A stretch of DNA of 64,000 nt from JBBWZH01 sp035544115. GTDB taxonomy: Bacteria > Actinomycetota > Actinomycetes > Mycobacteriales > CADCTP01. The stretch covers positions 9,548,001 to 9,612,000 of the forward strand of contig OY970235.1 of the NCBI GenBank assembly GCA_963714145.1. Direction: 5' to 3'. A program made the position numbers and the translations under genes. The notes under the pieces are model-generated. The model had not been told where the DNA came from. It searched no databases and saw only the letters and a list, made by a program, of their open reading frames with translations. Of this stretch, positions 49,472 through 57,357 are shown one piece after another (within the stretch, counting starts at the first letter, position 1; each line of letters begins with the position of its first letter).

Positions 49472-50119
49472 ATGATGGGACGAGGGATGCGCGGCGACTG
49501 GCGGCACGGCCCGGGCGGGCGCGGTTTCGGCCGGTCCGGCGGCTGGCAGCAGGCCGACCTGCCGCCGGCCGGTGACGCGCCGGCCTGGTTCGCCGGCCGG
49601 CTGCCGGACGGCTGGTTCACCGGCGCGCCGGAGCTGTCCATCGACCGGGACGAGATCATGGTCGTCGGCCAACTGGCCGCGCCGACCGTCGAGGGCGGCG
49701 ACGAGGTCGCGGTGGCCGCGGCCGAAGCCGGCCGGATCAGCCGGTTCCGCGAGGAGACCCGGGACGAGCGGATCGCGATCGCCCGTGAGGCGGAGCAGCG
49801 GTACGGCCGCAAGGTGGCCTGGGGCGTACAGGCCGGCGGCACCCGGCAACTGTTCACCACACTGTCCGCGCCGGTGATGACCCGGCTGCGGCAGCCGGAG
49901 CGCAAGGTGCTCGACACGCTGGTGGACGCGGGTGTGGCCCGGTCCCGCTCGGAGGCGCTGGCCTGGTGCGTCCGGCTGGTCGGCGATCATGCCGATAGCT
50001 GGCTGGCCGAGCTGCGCTCGGCCATGTCGGTGGTCGACGAGCTCCGGGCCCAGGGTCCGGAGGTCGGCGAGCCGACCGGCGAGCCCGGGCCCGGCGGCGA
50101 GACCCCGACCGAGGCCTGA
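49472..50119 (+). CDS. Conserved hypothetical protein with a CopG-like C-terminal segment
   Basis: A 215-residue protein of unknown function. The first 40 residues are Gly/Arg-rich (MGRGMRGDWRHGPGGRGFGRSGG). The middle holds FTGAPELSIDRDEIMVVGQL and a charged region with RFREETRDERIAIAREAEQRYGRKVAWGV. The C-terminal third (ERKVLDTLVDAGVARSRSEALAWCVRLVGDHADSWLAELR) resembles a ribbon-helix-helix or regulator-type segment, but I cannot name a family. I recall similar proteins in other actinomycetes annotated as hypothetical. ATG 49472 is used because GTGGAG lies just upstream. A GTGTAACAC palindrome at 49436-49444 precedes it and suggests regulation. Confidence 0.65.
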   Translation: MMGRGMRGDWRHGPGGRGFGRSGGWQQADLPPAGDAPAWFAGRLPDGWFTGAPELSIDRDEIMVVGQLAAPTVEGGDEVAVAAAEAGRISRFREETRDERIAIAREAEQRYGRKVAWGVQAGGTRQLFTTLSAPVMTRLRQPERKVLDTLVDAGVARSRSEALAWCVRLVGDHADSWLAELRSAMSVVDELRAQGPEVGEPTGEPGPGGETPTEA

Positions 50120-50211
50120 CCCGCCCGCCCGGCCCGGCTTGTCCCCGGCCCGCCCGGGCCGCGGTCGGGTCGGGCCGGCCGGCGGCCGGGGTGGGGTGGG
50201 GCGGTATGGCC

Positions 50212-50217
50212 TAGGGT
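50212..50217 (+). promoter_or_regulatory. -10 element upstream of the alcohol dehydrogenase gene
   Basis: TAGGGT lies 81 nt before the ATG at 50299, giving a leader of about 75 nt with its own ribosome site, in contrast to the leaderless genes elsewhere. Confidence 0.45.
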
Positions 50218-50298
50218 GTGCTCGTTAGATCTTGGTGGCACCGAGGGTCGGCCGGACACATTTCGGGGTTGCCGGAGTCGTCGGGTGAGGAGCTACCC

Positions 50299-51324
50299 AT
50301 GCGCGCTGCCGTCTTTGAAGGTCCCGGCAACATCCGGATCGAACAGGTGCCGGATCCGGAGATCGAGCTGGACACCGATGCGGTGGTGCGGATCACCGCC
50401 GCCGGTATCTGCGGCTCGGACCTCTGGTCGTACCGCGGGTACGGCACCCGGCAGCCGGGCGCCCGGATCGGGCACGAGTTCGTCGGCGTGGTCGAGGACG
50501 TCGGCGCCGAGGTCCGGATGGTGCGCCGCGGCGACGTCGTGATCTCGCCGTTCACCTGGTCGGACGGCACCTGCGAGTACTGCGTGCACGGGCAGCACTC
50601 GTCCTGCGTGGACGGTGGGGTGTACGGCGAGCCGGGGCATGACGGGGCGCAGGGCGAGGCGGTCCGGGTGCCGCACGCGGACGGGACGCTGCTGGTGGTG
50701 CCGCCGGTGCTGCGCGGCGCCGAGGACCAGCTGCTGCCGCTGTGCGACGTGCTGCCCGCCGGCTACCACGCGGCCCGGTCGGCCGGCGTCGGCTACGGGC
50801 AGACGGTCGCGGTGATCGGCGACGGCGCGGTGGCGCTGGCCGGGGTGATCGCGGCCCGCCGCCTCGGCGCCGACCGGATCGTCGTGATCGGCCACCACGA
50901 GGAGCGGCTCGAGCTGGCCAGCCGGCTGGGCGCCGCCGAGACGGTCTGCGGCCGCGGTGAGGAGGCGGTGGAGCAGGCGATCAGCCTGACCGGCGGCGCG
51001 CACGCGGTGCTGGAATGCGTCGGCGCGCAGTCCGCCCTGGACACCGCGGTCGCGGTTGCCCGGGACGGCGCGACCATCGGCTACGTCGGCATGCCGCACC
51101 TGGTCGAGGGGCTGAACGTGGCCCGGCTGTTCAGCCGCAACATCGGCCTGCGCGGCGGCCTGACCCCGGCCCGGGCCTACCTGCCGGAGCTGATGGGCGA
51201 GGTCGCCAACGGCCACCTCGACGCCAGCGTGGTGATCGACAGCACCGTCGACCTGGAGGGCCTGCCGGACGGCTACGTGGCGATGGACAGCCGGAAGGCG
51301 CTCAAGGTCCGGGTCAACATCTGA
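50299..51324 (+). CDS. Zinc-dependent alcohol dehydrogenase (MDR superfamily)
   Basis: A 341-residue medium-chain dehydrogenase. Catalytic zinc ligands are the Cys of AAGICGSDLW (about residue 38) and the His of IGHEFVGVV (about 59). The structural lobe has only three cysteines (TCEYCVHGQHSSC), so the structural zinc may be partial. The Rossmann motif is VAVIGDGAVALAGVIAARRLGAD. ATG 50299 is selected by GAGGAG 7 nt upstream. The substrate is unknown; the group includes sugar and diol dehydrogenases. It is convergent with the TrhA gene and shares a perfect hairpin that contains both stop codons. Confidence 0.87.
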   Translation: MRAAVFEGPGNIRIEQVPDPEIELDTDAVVRITAAGICGSDLWSYRGYGTRQPGARIGHEFVGVVEDVGAEVRMVRRGDVVISPFTWSDGTCEYCVHGQHSSCVDGGVYGEPGHDGAQGEAVRVPHADGTLLVVPPVLRGAEDQLLPLCDVLPAGYHAARSAGVGYGQTVAVIGDGAVALAGVIAARRLGADRIVVIGHHEERLELASRLGAAETVCGRGEEAVEQAISLTGGAHAVLECVGAQSALDTAVAVARDGATIGYVGMPHLVEGLNVARLFSRNIGLRGGLTPARAYLPELMGEVANGHLDASVVIDSTVDLEGLPDGYVAMDSRKALKVRVNI

Positions 51325-51346
51325 GCCGCCGGCCCCGGCGGCTCAG
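51321..51346. terminator. Shared bidirectional terminator containing both stop codons
   Basis: Perfect 12-bp arms CTGAGCCGCCGG and CCGGCGGCTCAG around CC. The left arm holds the TGA of the dehydrogenase and the right arm the TGA of the convergent trhA gene. Confidence 0.8.
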
Positions 51347-52020
51347 TAGATGATCAGCCAGACCGCGATGTAGTGGCACACCGCCGCGAGCACGGTGCAC
51401 AGGTGGAACACCTCGTGGAAGCCGAACACGTTGGGTGCCGGGTCCGGCCGCTTCAGCCCGTACACGACCGCGCCGAAGGTGTAGAGCAGCCCGCCGGTGA
51501 TCAGCAGTACGAACGCGGCGACGCCGCCGTGCCGGAGCAGTTCGGGCAGCACGAACACGGCCACCCAGCCGAGTGCGAGGTACAGCGGCACGGACAGCCA
51601 GCGCGGTGCGGACGGCCAGGCCGAGCGCAGGACCAGCCCGGCGACCGCGCCGATCCAGACGACCAGCAGCACCGCCTGGCCGGTCCGGGACGGCAGCGAC
51701 AGCACCGCGAACGGCGTGTACGTGCCGGCGATGAACACGAAGATCATCGAGTGGTCCAGCCGGGCCATCACCGCCAGCCGGCCCGGTGACCAGTTGAGCC
51801 GGTGGTACAGCGCGGACGTGCCGAACAGCAGCGACACGGTCAGCGCGTACACCGCGGTGGCCGCCCCGGGCCGGGCGCCGCGGGTGGCGGCGGCGACCGC
51901 GACCAGCACCGCGCCGGCCGCGATCGAGACCAGGCTGGCCCAGACGTGGAACTTTCCGCGCAGCCGGGGCTGGAGCAGCGCCCGCACCGGCAGCGGCAGC
52001 CCCGGCCCGACCGCGCTCAT
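51343..52020 (-). CDS. trhA: Hemolysin III / TrhA family membrane protein
   Basis: A 225-residue protein with seven hydrophobic helices. Diagnostic motifs are SALYHRLNW in the N-terminal third, RLDHSMIFVFIAGTYTPF in the middle, and NVFGFHEVFHLCTVLAAVCHYIAV near the end, which contain the conserved Ser, Asp and His residues of the PAQR/CREST superfamily. The family was named for hemolytic activity in expression tests, and membrane-energetics roles are now proposed. It is divergent from the Z-isoprenyl diphosphate synthase gene, the same arrangement as Rv1085c and Rv1086 of Mycobacterium tuberculosis (recalled), which suggests conserved linkage. The start is ATG 52020. Confidence 0.92.
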   Translation of the reverse strand: MSAVGPGLPLPVRALLQPRLRGKFHVWASLVSIAAGAVLVAVAAATRGARPGAATAVYALTVSLLFGTSALYHRLNWSPGRLAVMARLDHSMIFVFIAGTYTPFAVLSLPSRTGQAVLLVVWIGAVAGLVLRSAWPSAPRWLSVPLYLALGWVAVFVLPELLRHGGVAAFVLLITGGLLYTFGAVVYGLKRPDPAPNVFGFHEVFHLCTVLAAVCHYIAVWLIIY

Positions 52021-52197
52021 GATTCGTCCAGTTTCGGCGCGCTTGGCCGCGCCAGGCCGTGCCGCCCTCTGCTCCGGATGGACCTCTCGCTCACCGGCAC
52101 CTCCTTCGCAGCTGGTTACGCCACCGTAGGTTAGCTCCCCAACCTGTCCGGCTCGAAGCGCGCGCGTGGCCTGGCCGCACGCGTACGCTATCGAAGC

Positions 52198-52962
52198 GTG
52201 ACCCTCGGTGATCTTGTCTACGGTCTGTATGAGCGCTTGTTGCTGCGGCAGTTGGAGGGCCGGCCCCGGCCCCGCCACGTTGGTGTGATCCTGGACGGGA
52301 ACCGCAGGTGGGCCAGGGCGTCCGGGGCGGACGTCGAGCACGGCCACCGGCGCGGCGCGGCGAAGATCTCCGACCTGCTGGACTGGTGCGCACAGGCCCG
52401 GGTCGAGGTGGTGACGCTCTGGCTGCTGTCCACCGACAATTTGTCCCGGCCGCCGGCCGAGCTGACCCCGCTGCTGGAGATCATCGAAGGCGTCGTGGAC
52501 GACCTCGCCCAGCCGCATCAGCCCTGGCAGATCTCCGTGGTCGGGGCGCTGGACCTGTTGCCGCCGGAGACCGCGCAGGTGCTGAAGGCGGCGGCGGAGC
52601 GGACCACCGGGCGGTCCGGGCCGGTGGTGAACGTCGCGGTCGGCTACGGCGGGCGGCGGGAGATCGCGGACGCGGTCCGGTCGTTGCTGTACGAGCATGC
52701 CGAAGCCGGCACCCCGATCGAGGAACTGGCCGAGATCCTCGACGTCGACCACATTGCCGACCACCTGTACACCCGCGGCCAACCCGACCCTGACCTGGTC
52801 ATCCGGACCAGCGGCGAGCAGCGGCTGTCCGGCTTCCTGCTCTGGCAGAGCGCGCACTCGGAGTTCTACTTCTGCGACGCGCTCTGGCCCGACTTCCGGC
52901 ACGTCGACTTCCTCCGCGCGCTGCGCGACTACGCCGCCCGGCACCGCCGGTACGGCGGCTGA
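52198..52962 (+). CDS. uppS: Cis-prenyltransferase (Z-isoprenyl diphosphate synthase)
   Basis: A 254-residue isoprenyl transferase of the UppS/Z-FPPS family. Catalytic D33 lies in GVILDGNRRWAR, with RTSGEQRLSGFLLWQSAHSEFYF at the C-terminal end as the second hallmark. The linkage to trhA recalls mycobacterial Rv1086, a short-chain Z-farnesyl diphosphate synthase. Chain length cannot be settled from sequence alone, so the symbol is tentative. TACGCT lies 8 nt before the GTG start. It supplies polyprenyl precursors for cell envelope synthesis. It is followed after 66 bp by an independent leaderless gene. Confidence 0.93.
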   Translation: MTLGDLVYGLYERLLLRQLEGRPRPRHVGVILDGNRRWARASGADVEHGHRRGAAKISDLLDWCAQARVEVVTLWLLSTDNLSRPPAELTPLLEIIEGVVDDLAQPHQPWQISVVGALDLLPPETAQVLKAAAERTTGRSGPVVNVAVGYGGRREIADAVRSLLYEHAEAGTPIEELAEILDVDHIADHLYTRGQPDPDLVIRTSGEQRLSGFLLWQSAHSEFYFCDALWPDFRHVDFLRALRDYAARHRRYGG

Positions 52963-53015
52963 CCGGACCGGTTCCGGCCGGGCCCGCCGTTTCGCGTCGC
53001 CGTACCCACAACTGC

Positions 53016-53021
53016 CAGGAT
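53016..53021 (+). promoter_or_regulatory. Leaderless -10-like element for the DUF885 gene
   Basis: CAGGAT, then 7 nt and ATG at 53029; weaker match to TANNNT. Confidence 0.35.
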
Positions 53022-53028
53022 GGGCGGT

Positions 53029-54237
53029 ATGGATCTGGCGACCGAGTACGTCCGGCTCGGGTTGCGGTTCGACCGGCTCGAGGACGGGTTCGTCGACGCG
53101 TACACCGGCGACCCCGCGCTGCGGGCGGCGGTGGAGCGGGAGCCCGTGCCGGATCCGGCCGAGCTGGCCCGGCAGGCGGCCACGCTGCGGGCCGAGCTGC
53201 CGGCGGCCGGGCTGCCGGTCGACCGGGCGGCGTTCCTGTCCGGCCAGCTGACCGCGCTGGAGTGCAGTGCGCGCCGGTTCGCCGGCGACCGGATCCCGTT
53301 CGTGGACGAGGTCGCCGCCTACTTCGACGTGACGATCGGGCTCGGCGACACCGACGAGTACGCCGCCGCGCACGCCCGGCTGGCCGAGGTGCTGCCCGGC
53401 ACCGGCTCGCTGGCCGAGCGCTACACCGCCTACCGCGGCCGGGACGAGTGCCCGCCGGACCAGCTGGAGCCGGCGGTGCGCGCGCTGTCCAGCGTGCTGC
53501 GCGACCGGGTCCGGTCCGGGTACGGGCTGCCGGCCGAGGAGACCGTCGAGTACCTGATCGTCACCGACCAGCCGTGGAGCGGGTTCAACTACTACCTGGG
53601 CGGGTTGCGGTCCCGGGTGGCGATCAACGCGGACCTGCCGCACCGGCTCTCCCAGCTGCCCGAACTGGTCGCGCACGAGGCGTACCCCGGCCACCACACC
53701 GAGCACTGCCGCAAGGAGCAGGGCCTGGTCGGCAAGGCCGGCCGGCTGGAGCACACGATCTTCCTGGTGAACACGCCCGAGTGCCTGCTCGCCGAAGGGC
53801 TGGCCGACCTCGGCATCGCCGCCTCGGTCGGCGCCGGCTGGGGTCCCTGGGCCGCCGAGATCTTCGCCGACCTCGGGCTGTCCTTCGACGGCGACCTGGC
53901 CGAGCGGGTCACGCACGCCGCCCGCGGCCTGGACCGGGTCCGCCAGGACGCCGCGCTGCTGCTGCACGACCGCGGCGCCGACCAGGACACGGTGGTCGCC
54001 TACCTGCAGCGCTGGATGCTGATGCCGGAACGCCGGGCCCGCCAGTCGCTGCGCTTCCTCTCCCACCCGCTCTGGCGCGCGTACACCTCCACCTACGTCG
54101 AGGGCTACCGGCTACTCGCCGCCTGGTTGGACGCCCGCCCCACCGGCCAGCCGATCGGCGAGCGCTTCGTCCGCCTCCTGGACGAACCGCTCACCCCCGG
54201 CCGGATCGCCGCCGAAACCGCCGGAGCCCCGGCATGA
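53029..54237 (+). CDS. DUF885-type zinc peptidase
   Basis: A 402-residue protein of the DUF885 family, thought to be metallopeptidases distantly related to M32/M3-like enzymes. The metal motif is HEAYPGHHTEH (about residues 218-228), followed by a downstream Glu in LLAEGLADLG, matching HExxxGHH-type zinc sites. There is no signal peptide, so it is cytoplasmic. The substrate is unknown. The ATG at 53029 is preferred over 53020 because CAGGAT is 7 nt upstream. It overlaps the start of the next gene by ATGA, indicating co-translation. Confidence 0.85.
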   Translation: MDLATEYVRLGLRFDRLEDGFVDAYTGDPALRAAVEREPVPDPAELARQAATLRAELPAAGLPVDRAAFLSGQLTALECSARRFAGDRIPFVDEVAAYFDVTIGLGDTDEYAAAHARLAEVLPGTGSLAERYTAYRGRDECPPDQLEPAVRALSSVLRDRVRSGYGLPAEETVEYLIVTDQPWSGFNYYLGGLRSRVAINADLPHRLSQLPELVAHEAYPGHHTEHCRKEQGLVGKAGRLEHTIFLVNTPECLLAEGLADLGIAASVGAGWGPWAAEIFADLGLSFDGDLAERVTHAARGLDRVRQDAALLLHDRGADQDTVVAYLQRWMLMPERRARQSLRFLSHPLWRAYTSTYVEGYRLLAAWLDARPTGQPIGERFVRLLDEPLTPGRIAAETAGAPA

Positions 54238-54599
54238 CCGCCGAGCCGGCCGTCCGCGCCGAGCCGACCGCACCGGCGGCGCCGGAGGCGTGGCCGTCCG
54301 CCTGGCCGTCGCTGCGGCCCCGGCTGCTGCGGCGGGCCGGGTTCGTCGCGGTGGTCGAGCTGCTCACCCTCGCCGGCCTGATCGCGGTCGCCGATCTGGC
54401 GGCGCAGTGGTGGGCGCTGATCCCGCCGCTGTTCCTGCTGCTCGGCCCGGCCACCGCCGTGGCCCGGGCCCGGCGTCGGGCGGCCCGGGCCGCTGCCGCG
54501 GGCCGGCTCTCGGTCACCCCGGACGGGCTGGTCCGCGCCGGTGGCGGCCGTCCGCTGGCCCGGATCACCCCGGACGGCACCGTCCACTACCTGCGCTGA
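54234..54599 (+). CDS. Small two-helix membrane protein
   Basis: A 121-residue protein. The N-terminal 30 residues are Pro/Ala-rich, and a pair of hydrophobic helices follows (VAVVELLTLAGLIAVADLA and WWALIPPLFLLLGPATAV, about 41-79). A basic loop RARRRAARAAAAG and a C-terminal beta-like segment RLSVTPDGLVRAGGGRPLARITPDG come next. The family is unknown. The ATG overlaps the stop of the DUF885 gene in ATGA, so the two are co-translated. Coding status is well supported by this overlap and the helix pattern. No function is assigned. Confidence 0.75.
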   Translation: MTAEPAVRAEPTAPAAPEAWPSAWPSLRPRLLRRAGFVAVVELLTLAGLIAVADLAAQWWALIPPLFLLLGPATAVARARRRAARAAAAGRLSVTPDGLVRAGGGRPLARITPDGTVHYLR

Positions 54600-54635
54600 C
54601 GCCTGGCCGGGGGGCCGGTCCCGGCCGGCTTCTCG

Positions 54636-54641
54636 TACGAT
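54636..54641 (+). promoter_or_regulatory. Leaderless -10 element for dhaM
   Basis: TACGAT, 7 nt, then GTG at 54649. Confidence 0.6.
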
Positions 54642-54648
54642 CCGGCCC

Positions 54649-55035
54649 GTGGTCGGGATCGTGCTGGTGTCGCACAGCCCGCGGCTGGCCGCCGGGCTGG
54701 CCGAGCTGCTGGCCGAACTCGGCGGCGGCGAGGTACCGGTCGCGGTGGCCGCCGGCACCGCCGACGGCCGGCTGGGCACCGACCCGGCCGCCGTCACGGC
54801 CGCGATCACCGCCGCCGACCAGGGTGACGGCGTCCTGCTCATCCCCGACCTCGGCTCCGCCGTCCTCAGCGTCCGCGTCGCCCTGGACGACCGGGCCGAC
54901 CCGGTCCGGGCCCTGCTGATCGACGCCCCCTTCGTAGAAGGAGCCGTCGCCGCCACCGTCACCGCCAGCACCGGCGCCGACCTCGAAGCCGTCGCCACCG
55001 CCGCCCAGGAAGCCCGCACCATCCCCAAGCTCTGA
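54649..55035 (+). CDS. dhaM: Dihydroxyacetone kinase phosphotransfer subunit DhaM
   Basis: A 128-residue EIIA-Man-type domain. The phosphoryl-accepting histidine is H9 in GIVLVSHSPRLAAGLAELL, as in DhaM, and GDGVLLIPDLGSAVLSVRVALDD follows the domain fold. It passes phosphate from PTS HPr to the ADP bound on DhaL. The GTG start is 7 nt after TACGAT, so the message is probably leaderless. The dhaL and dhaK genes lie 259 bp downstream but on the opposite strand, so the three subunits are convergently transcribed with an intervening small-RNA-like hairpin pair. EI and HPr are not in the window. Confidence 0.88.
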   Translation: MVGIVLVSHSPRLAAGLAELLAELGGGEVPVAVAAGTADGRLGTDPAAVTAAITAADQGDGVLLIPDLGSAVLSVRVALDDRADPVRALLIDAPFVEGAVAATVTASTGADLEAVATAAQEARTIPKL

Positions 55036-55118
55036 CCCACCCGGGCCGCTACCGCCAGCGATCGGGCCGGGCCAGCAGGATTCCGTCAGCGGATGTCACG
55101 ACGTCGCGGCCGCCGCCG

Positions 55119-55190
55119 TAGACTCCAGCTATACCCCGCCGGAGAGAGCATCTCCGGCCCGACGGCCCCCGCTAGGGGGCCGTTTTTCTT
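55119..55190 (+). ncRNA. Putative small RNA or attenuator with terminator
   Basis: TAGACT (55119-55124) looks like a -10 box and predicts a start near 55131. The predicted transcript of about 60 nt has a hairpin with perfect 8-bp arms GCCGGAGA and TCTCCGGC (55138-55158), then a terminator with 9-bp arms ACGGCCCCC and GGGGGCCGT (55162-55183). A TTTTTCTT run ends it. No open frame is inside. It could also be the tail of the dhaM transcript. Confidence 0.5.
55162..55190 (+). terminator. Rho-independent terminator with T-run
   Basis: Nine-bp GC-rich stem with a 4-nt loop followed by TTTTTCTT. This is the clearest intrinsic terminator in the window. Confidence 0.88.
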
Positions 55191-55202
55191 CGCCGTATCG
55201 GT

Positions 55203-55219
55203 TCACACTACTGGTGTGA
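55203..55219. promoter_or_regulatory. Inverted-repeat operator candidate downstream of dhaL
   Basis: TCACAC and GTGTGA are perfect 6-bp arms around 5 nt. The surrounding 55200-55290 stretch is unusually AT-rich and also has two TTTGCCT direct repeats 20 bp apart (55257-55263 and 55277-55283). Confidence 0.4.
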
Positions 55220-55293
55220 TGTCCCGATCGACTCTATTTACCGACATCATGGGCGTTTTGCCTGTGAACGTGGGTATTTGCCTCGCGTCATGG

Positions 55294-55944
55294 TCACGGG
55301 CCGAGGGTGGTGGCGAGGGTGGTGAAGAGGAGGGCGGTGGAGGTGGCGCCGGGGTCCTGGTGGCCGATGGAGCGGGGGCCGAGGTAGGAGGCGCGGCCCT
55401 TGCGGGCCTGCAGCGGGATGGTAGCCCGGGCGCCGGTGCTGGCGGCGGCGGCCGCCGCGGCGGTGGCTTCAGGCAGGGCGGCGCCGGCGGCCAGGGCGGC
55501 GTCGAGGGCGTCCACGGCCGGGAGGTAGGCGTCGACCATGGTCTTGTCGCCGGGCTGGGCGCCACCGAGGCGCTGGATGCCGGCCAGGCCGGCGCGCAGT
55601 GCCGCGGCCAGCACCGGGGCGTCCACCGTGGGCGAGGGGCCGATCGCCTTGCCGATCTCGCGGAGCGCGGTGCCGTACAACGGCCCGGACGCGCCGCCGA
55701 CGGTGGAGATCAGCGTCCGGCCGACCAGGTTGCAGACCTCGCCGGGTGAGTCCGGCGTGGACTCGGCGAGCTTCGCGGTGACCGCCCGCAGGCCGCGGTC
55801 CAGGCTGGCGCCGTGGTCGGCGTCGCCGATCGCGGCGTCCAGCGCGGTCAGCGTGTCGCGTTCGGACGAGACCGCCGCGGCGAACCCGGTGATCCAGCCG
55901 ACGATCGTCGCGCTGTCCACTGTCACCGGTCGCCCCACTGTCAC
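55294..55944 (-). CDS. dhaL: Dihydroxyacetone kinase subunit DhaL
   Basis: A 216-residue ADP-binding subunit. The nucleotide/magnesium motif DAAIGDADHG lies at 36-45, followed by VGGASGPLYG and QPGDKTMVDA, all classic for DhaL. The C-terminal YLGPRSIGHQDPGATS carries the family's ending motif. The start overlaps the dhaK stop as GTGA. A second in-frame GTG six codons later falls in a short direct repeat, and the first is preferred because of the overlap. With DhaM it phosphorylates dihydroxyacetone bound to DhaK at the expense of PEP. Its stop is followed by the AT-rich segment. Confidence 0.92.
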   Translation of the reverse strand: MTVGRPVTVDSATIVGWITGFAAAVSSERDTLTALDAAIGDADHGASLDRGLRAVTAKLAESTPDSPGEVCNLVGRTLISTVGGASGPLYGTALREIGKAIGPSPTVDAPVLAAALRAGLAGIQRLGGAQPGDKTMVDAYLPAVDALDAALAAGAALPEATAAAAAAASTGARATIPLQARKGRASYLGPRSIGHQDPGATSTALLFTTLATTLGP

Positions 55945-56942
55945 CGGTCGCCCCAGCGCAGTGCCGGGGTGTGCACCGGCGCGTCCCAGAGCCGGAGCAG
56001 TTCGTCGTCCATCTTGGTCAGGGTCAGCGAGCAGCCGGCCATGTCCAGGCTGGTCACGTAGTTGCCGACCAGGCTGCGGGCGATCGGGACGCCCCGGCCG
56101 GCCAGCACCCGGGCGAGTTCGGCCAGCACGATGTACAGCTCGAGCAGCGGGGTGCCGCCCATCCCGTTCACCAGCACCAGCGCCGGGTCGCCGCGGTCGA
56201 ACGGGAAGTCGTCCAGGATCGCGCCCGCGGCGATGTCCACCAGTTCGCTGGCCGGCCCGATCCGGCGGCGTTCCCGGCCCGGCTCGCCGTGGATGCCGAT
56301 GCCCAGTTCGATCTCGTCCGGGCCGAGCTCGAAGGTCGGTGCCCCGGCGGCCGGCGTGGTGCCGGCGGTGAGCGCCAGCCCGAAGCTGCGGCTGTGCTCG
56401 TTCGCCCGGCGCCCGATCGCCGCCACCTCGGCCAGCGCGCCGCCGGCGGCGGCCAGCGCGCCGGCCACCTTCTCCACCACCAGGGTCGCCCCGGTGCCCC
56501 GGCGGCCGGCCGTGTACAGGCTGTCGGTGACCGCGACGTCGTCGTCGACCAGCACCGACTCGACCGTCGCCCCGTCCTCGCCGGCCAGCTCGGCGGCGAG
56601 TTGGAAGTTCAGCACGTCGCCGGTGTAGTTCTTCACCACGTGCAGCACCCCGGCGCCGCCGTCCACGGCCGCGGTGGCGGCGAGCACCTGGTCGGGCACC
56701 GGCGAGGTGAAGACCTCGCCCGGGCAGGCCGCGTCCAGCATGCCGGCGCCGACGAAGCCGGCGTGCAGCGGCTCGTGCCCGGACCCGCCGCCGGACACCA
56801 GCCCGACCTTGCCCCGCTCCGGCGCGTCCGAACGGACCACGATCCGCCGCTCGACGTCCACCCGCAGGCCGGGGTGCGCGATCGCGAACCCGCGCAACGC
56901 GTCCCGGACCACGTCCGCCGGGTCGTTGATCAGCTTCTTCAT
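55941..56942 (-). CDS. dhaK: Dihydroxyacetone kinase subunit DhaK
   Basis: A 333-residue substrate-binding subunit. The histidine that covalently binds dihydroxyacetone is H218 in IELGIGIHGEPG, and GLVSGGGSGHEPLHAGFVG marks the N-terminal half. Length and motifs match the PTS-dependent single-domain DhaK, not the ATP-dependent fused kinase. The ATG at 56942 is 5 nt after GGAG. It is the first gene of the dhaKL operon. No dhaR or dhaS regulator is present, so regulation is not visible beyond a short palindrome ATCCAGGAT near 57029, about 90 bp upstream. Confidence 0.93.
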   Translation of the reverse strand: MKKLINDPADVVRDALRGFAIAHPGLRVDVERRIVVRSDAPERGKVGLVSGGGSGHEPLHAGFVGAGMLDAACPGEVFTSPVPDQVLAATAAVDGGAGVLHVVKNYTGDVLNFQLAAELAGEDGATVESVLVDDDVAVTDSLYTAGRRGTGATLVVEKVAGALAAAGGALAEVAAIGRRANEHSRSFGLALTAGTTPAAGAPTFELGPDEIELGIGIHGEPGRERRRIGPASELVDIAAGAILDDFPFDRGDPALVLVNGMGGTPLLELYIVLAELARVLAGRGVPIARSLVGNYVTSLDMAGCSLTLTKMDDELLRLWDAPVHTPALRWGDR

Positions 56943-57357
56943 CCCTGCTCCGTTCGCCCGGGGCCCGTGCCGTGACCCTCTCAGCCGGACGATCACCCGC
57001 CCAGACCCGGGTCCGTCGCAGGACAATCCAGGATATTCAATGGCGAAGCCAACCCCGGCCGGTCCGGATGTCAAGCCCTGGCCCGAGGTGTTGCCCATCG
57101 TTCGCCGAGTAGCCAACGCAGCGAGTGAGGCGTGTCTCTGTTCGTGACCACTTTGGCCACGTACCTTTTCCTTGGCGGTCCCGACCACCGGACCGCCCGG
57201 GGAGGCCCAGGCGTGCTGGACGACAGCGGCGAGGGGGCCGGCACCAGCCCCCGCGGGTCGTGCGCAATGGCGCGCACGCCGTCCAGCGCGGGGCGCGCGA
57301 GGCCGGCTCCGGACCTTCGAGGTACCGGGCATGGTGCGTTGCCCGTGGGGAGGGCCT
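56943..57357. other. 415-bp divergent intergenic region between dhaK and phoH
   Basis: No gene recognised. It holds an AT-richer segment with the palindrome ATCCAGGAT and TTGGCT-like boxes that may serve dhaK, and an imperfect inverted repeat GTGACCA...TGGCCAC near 57145-57161 that could belong to the phoH promoter. Frames across it encode low-complexity sequence. Confidence 0.45.
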
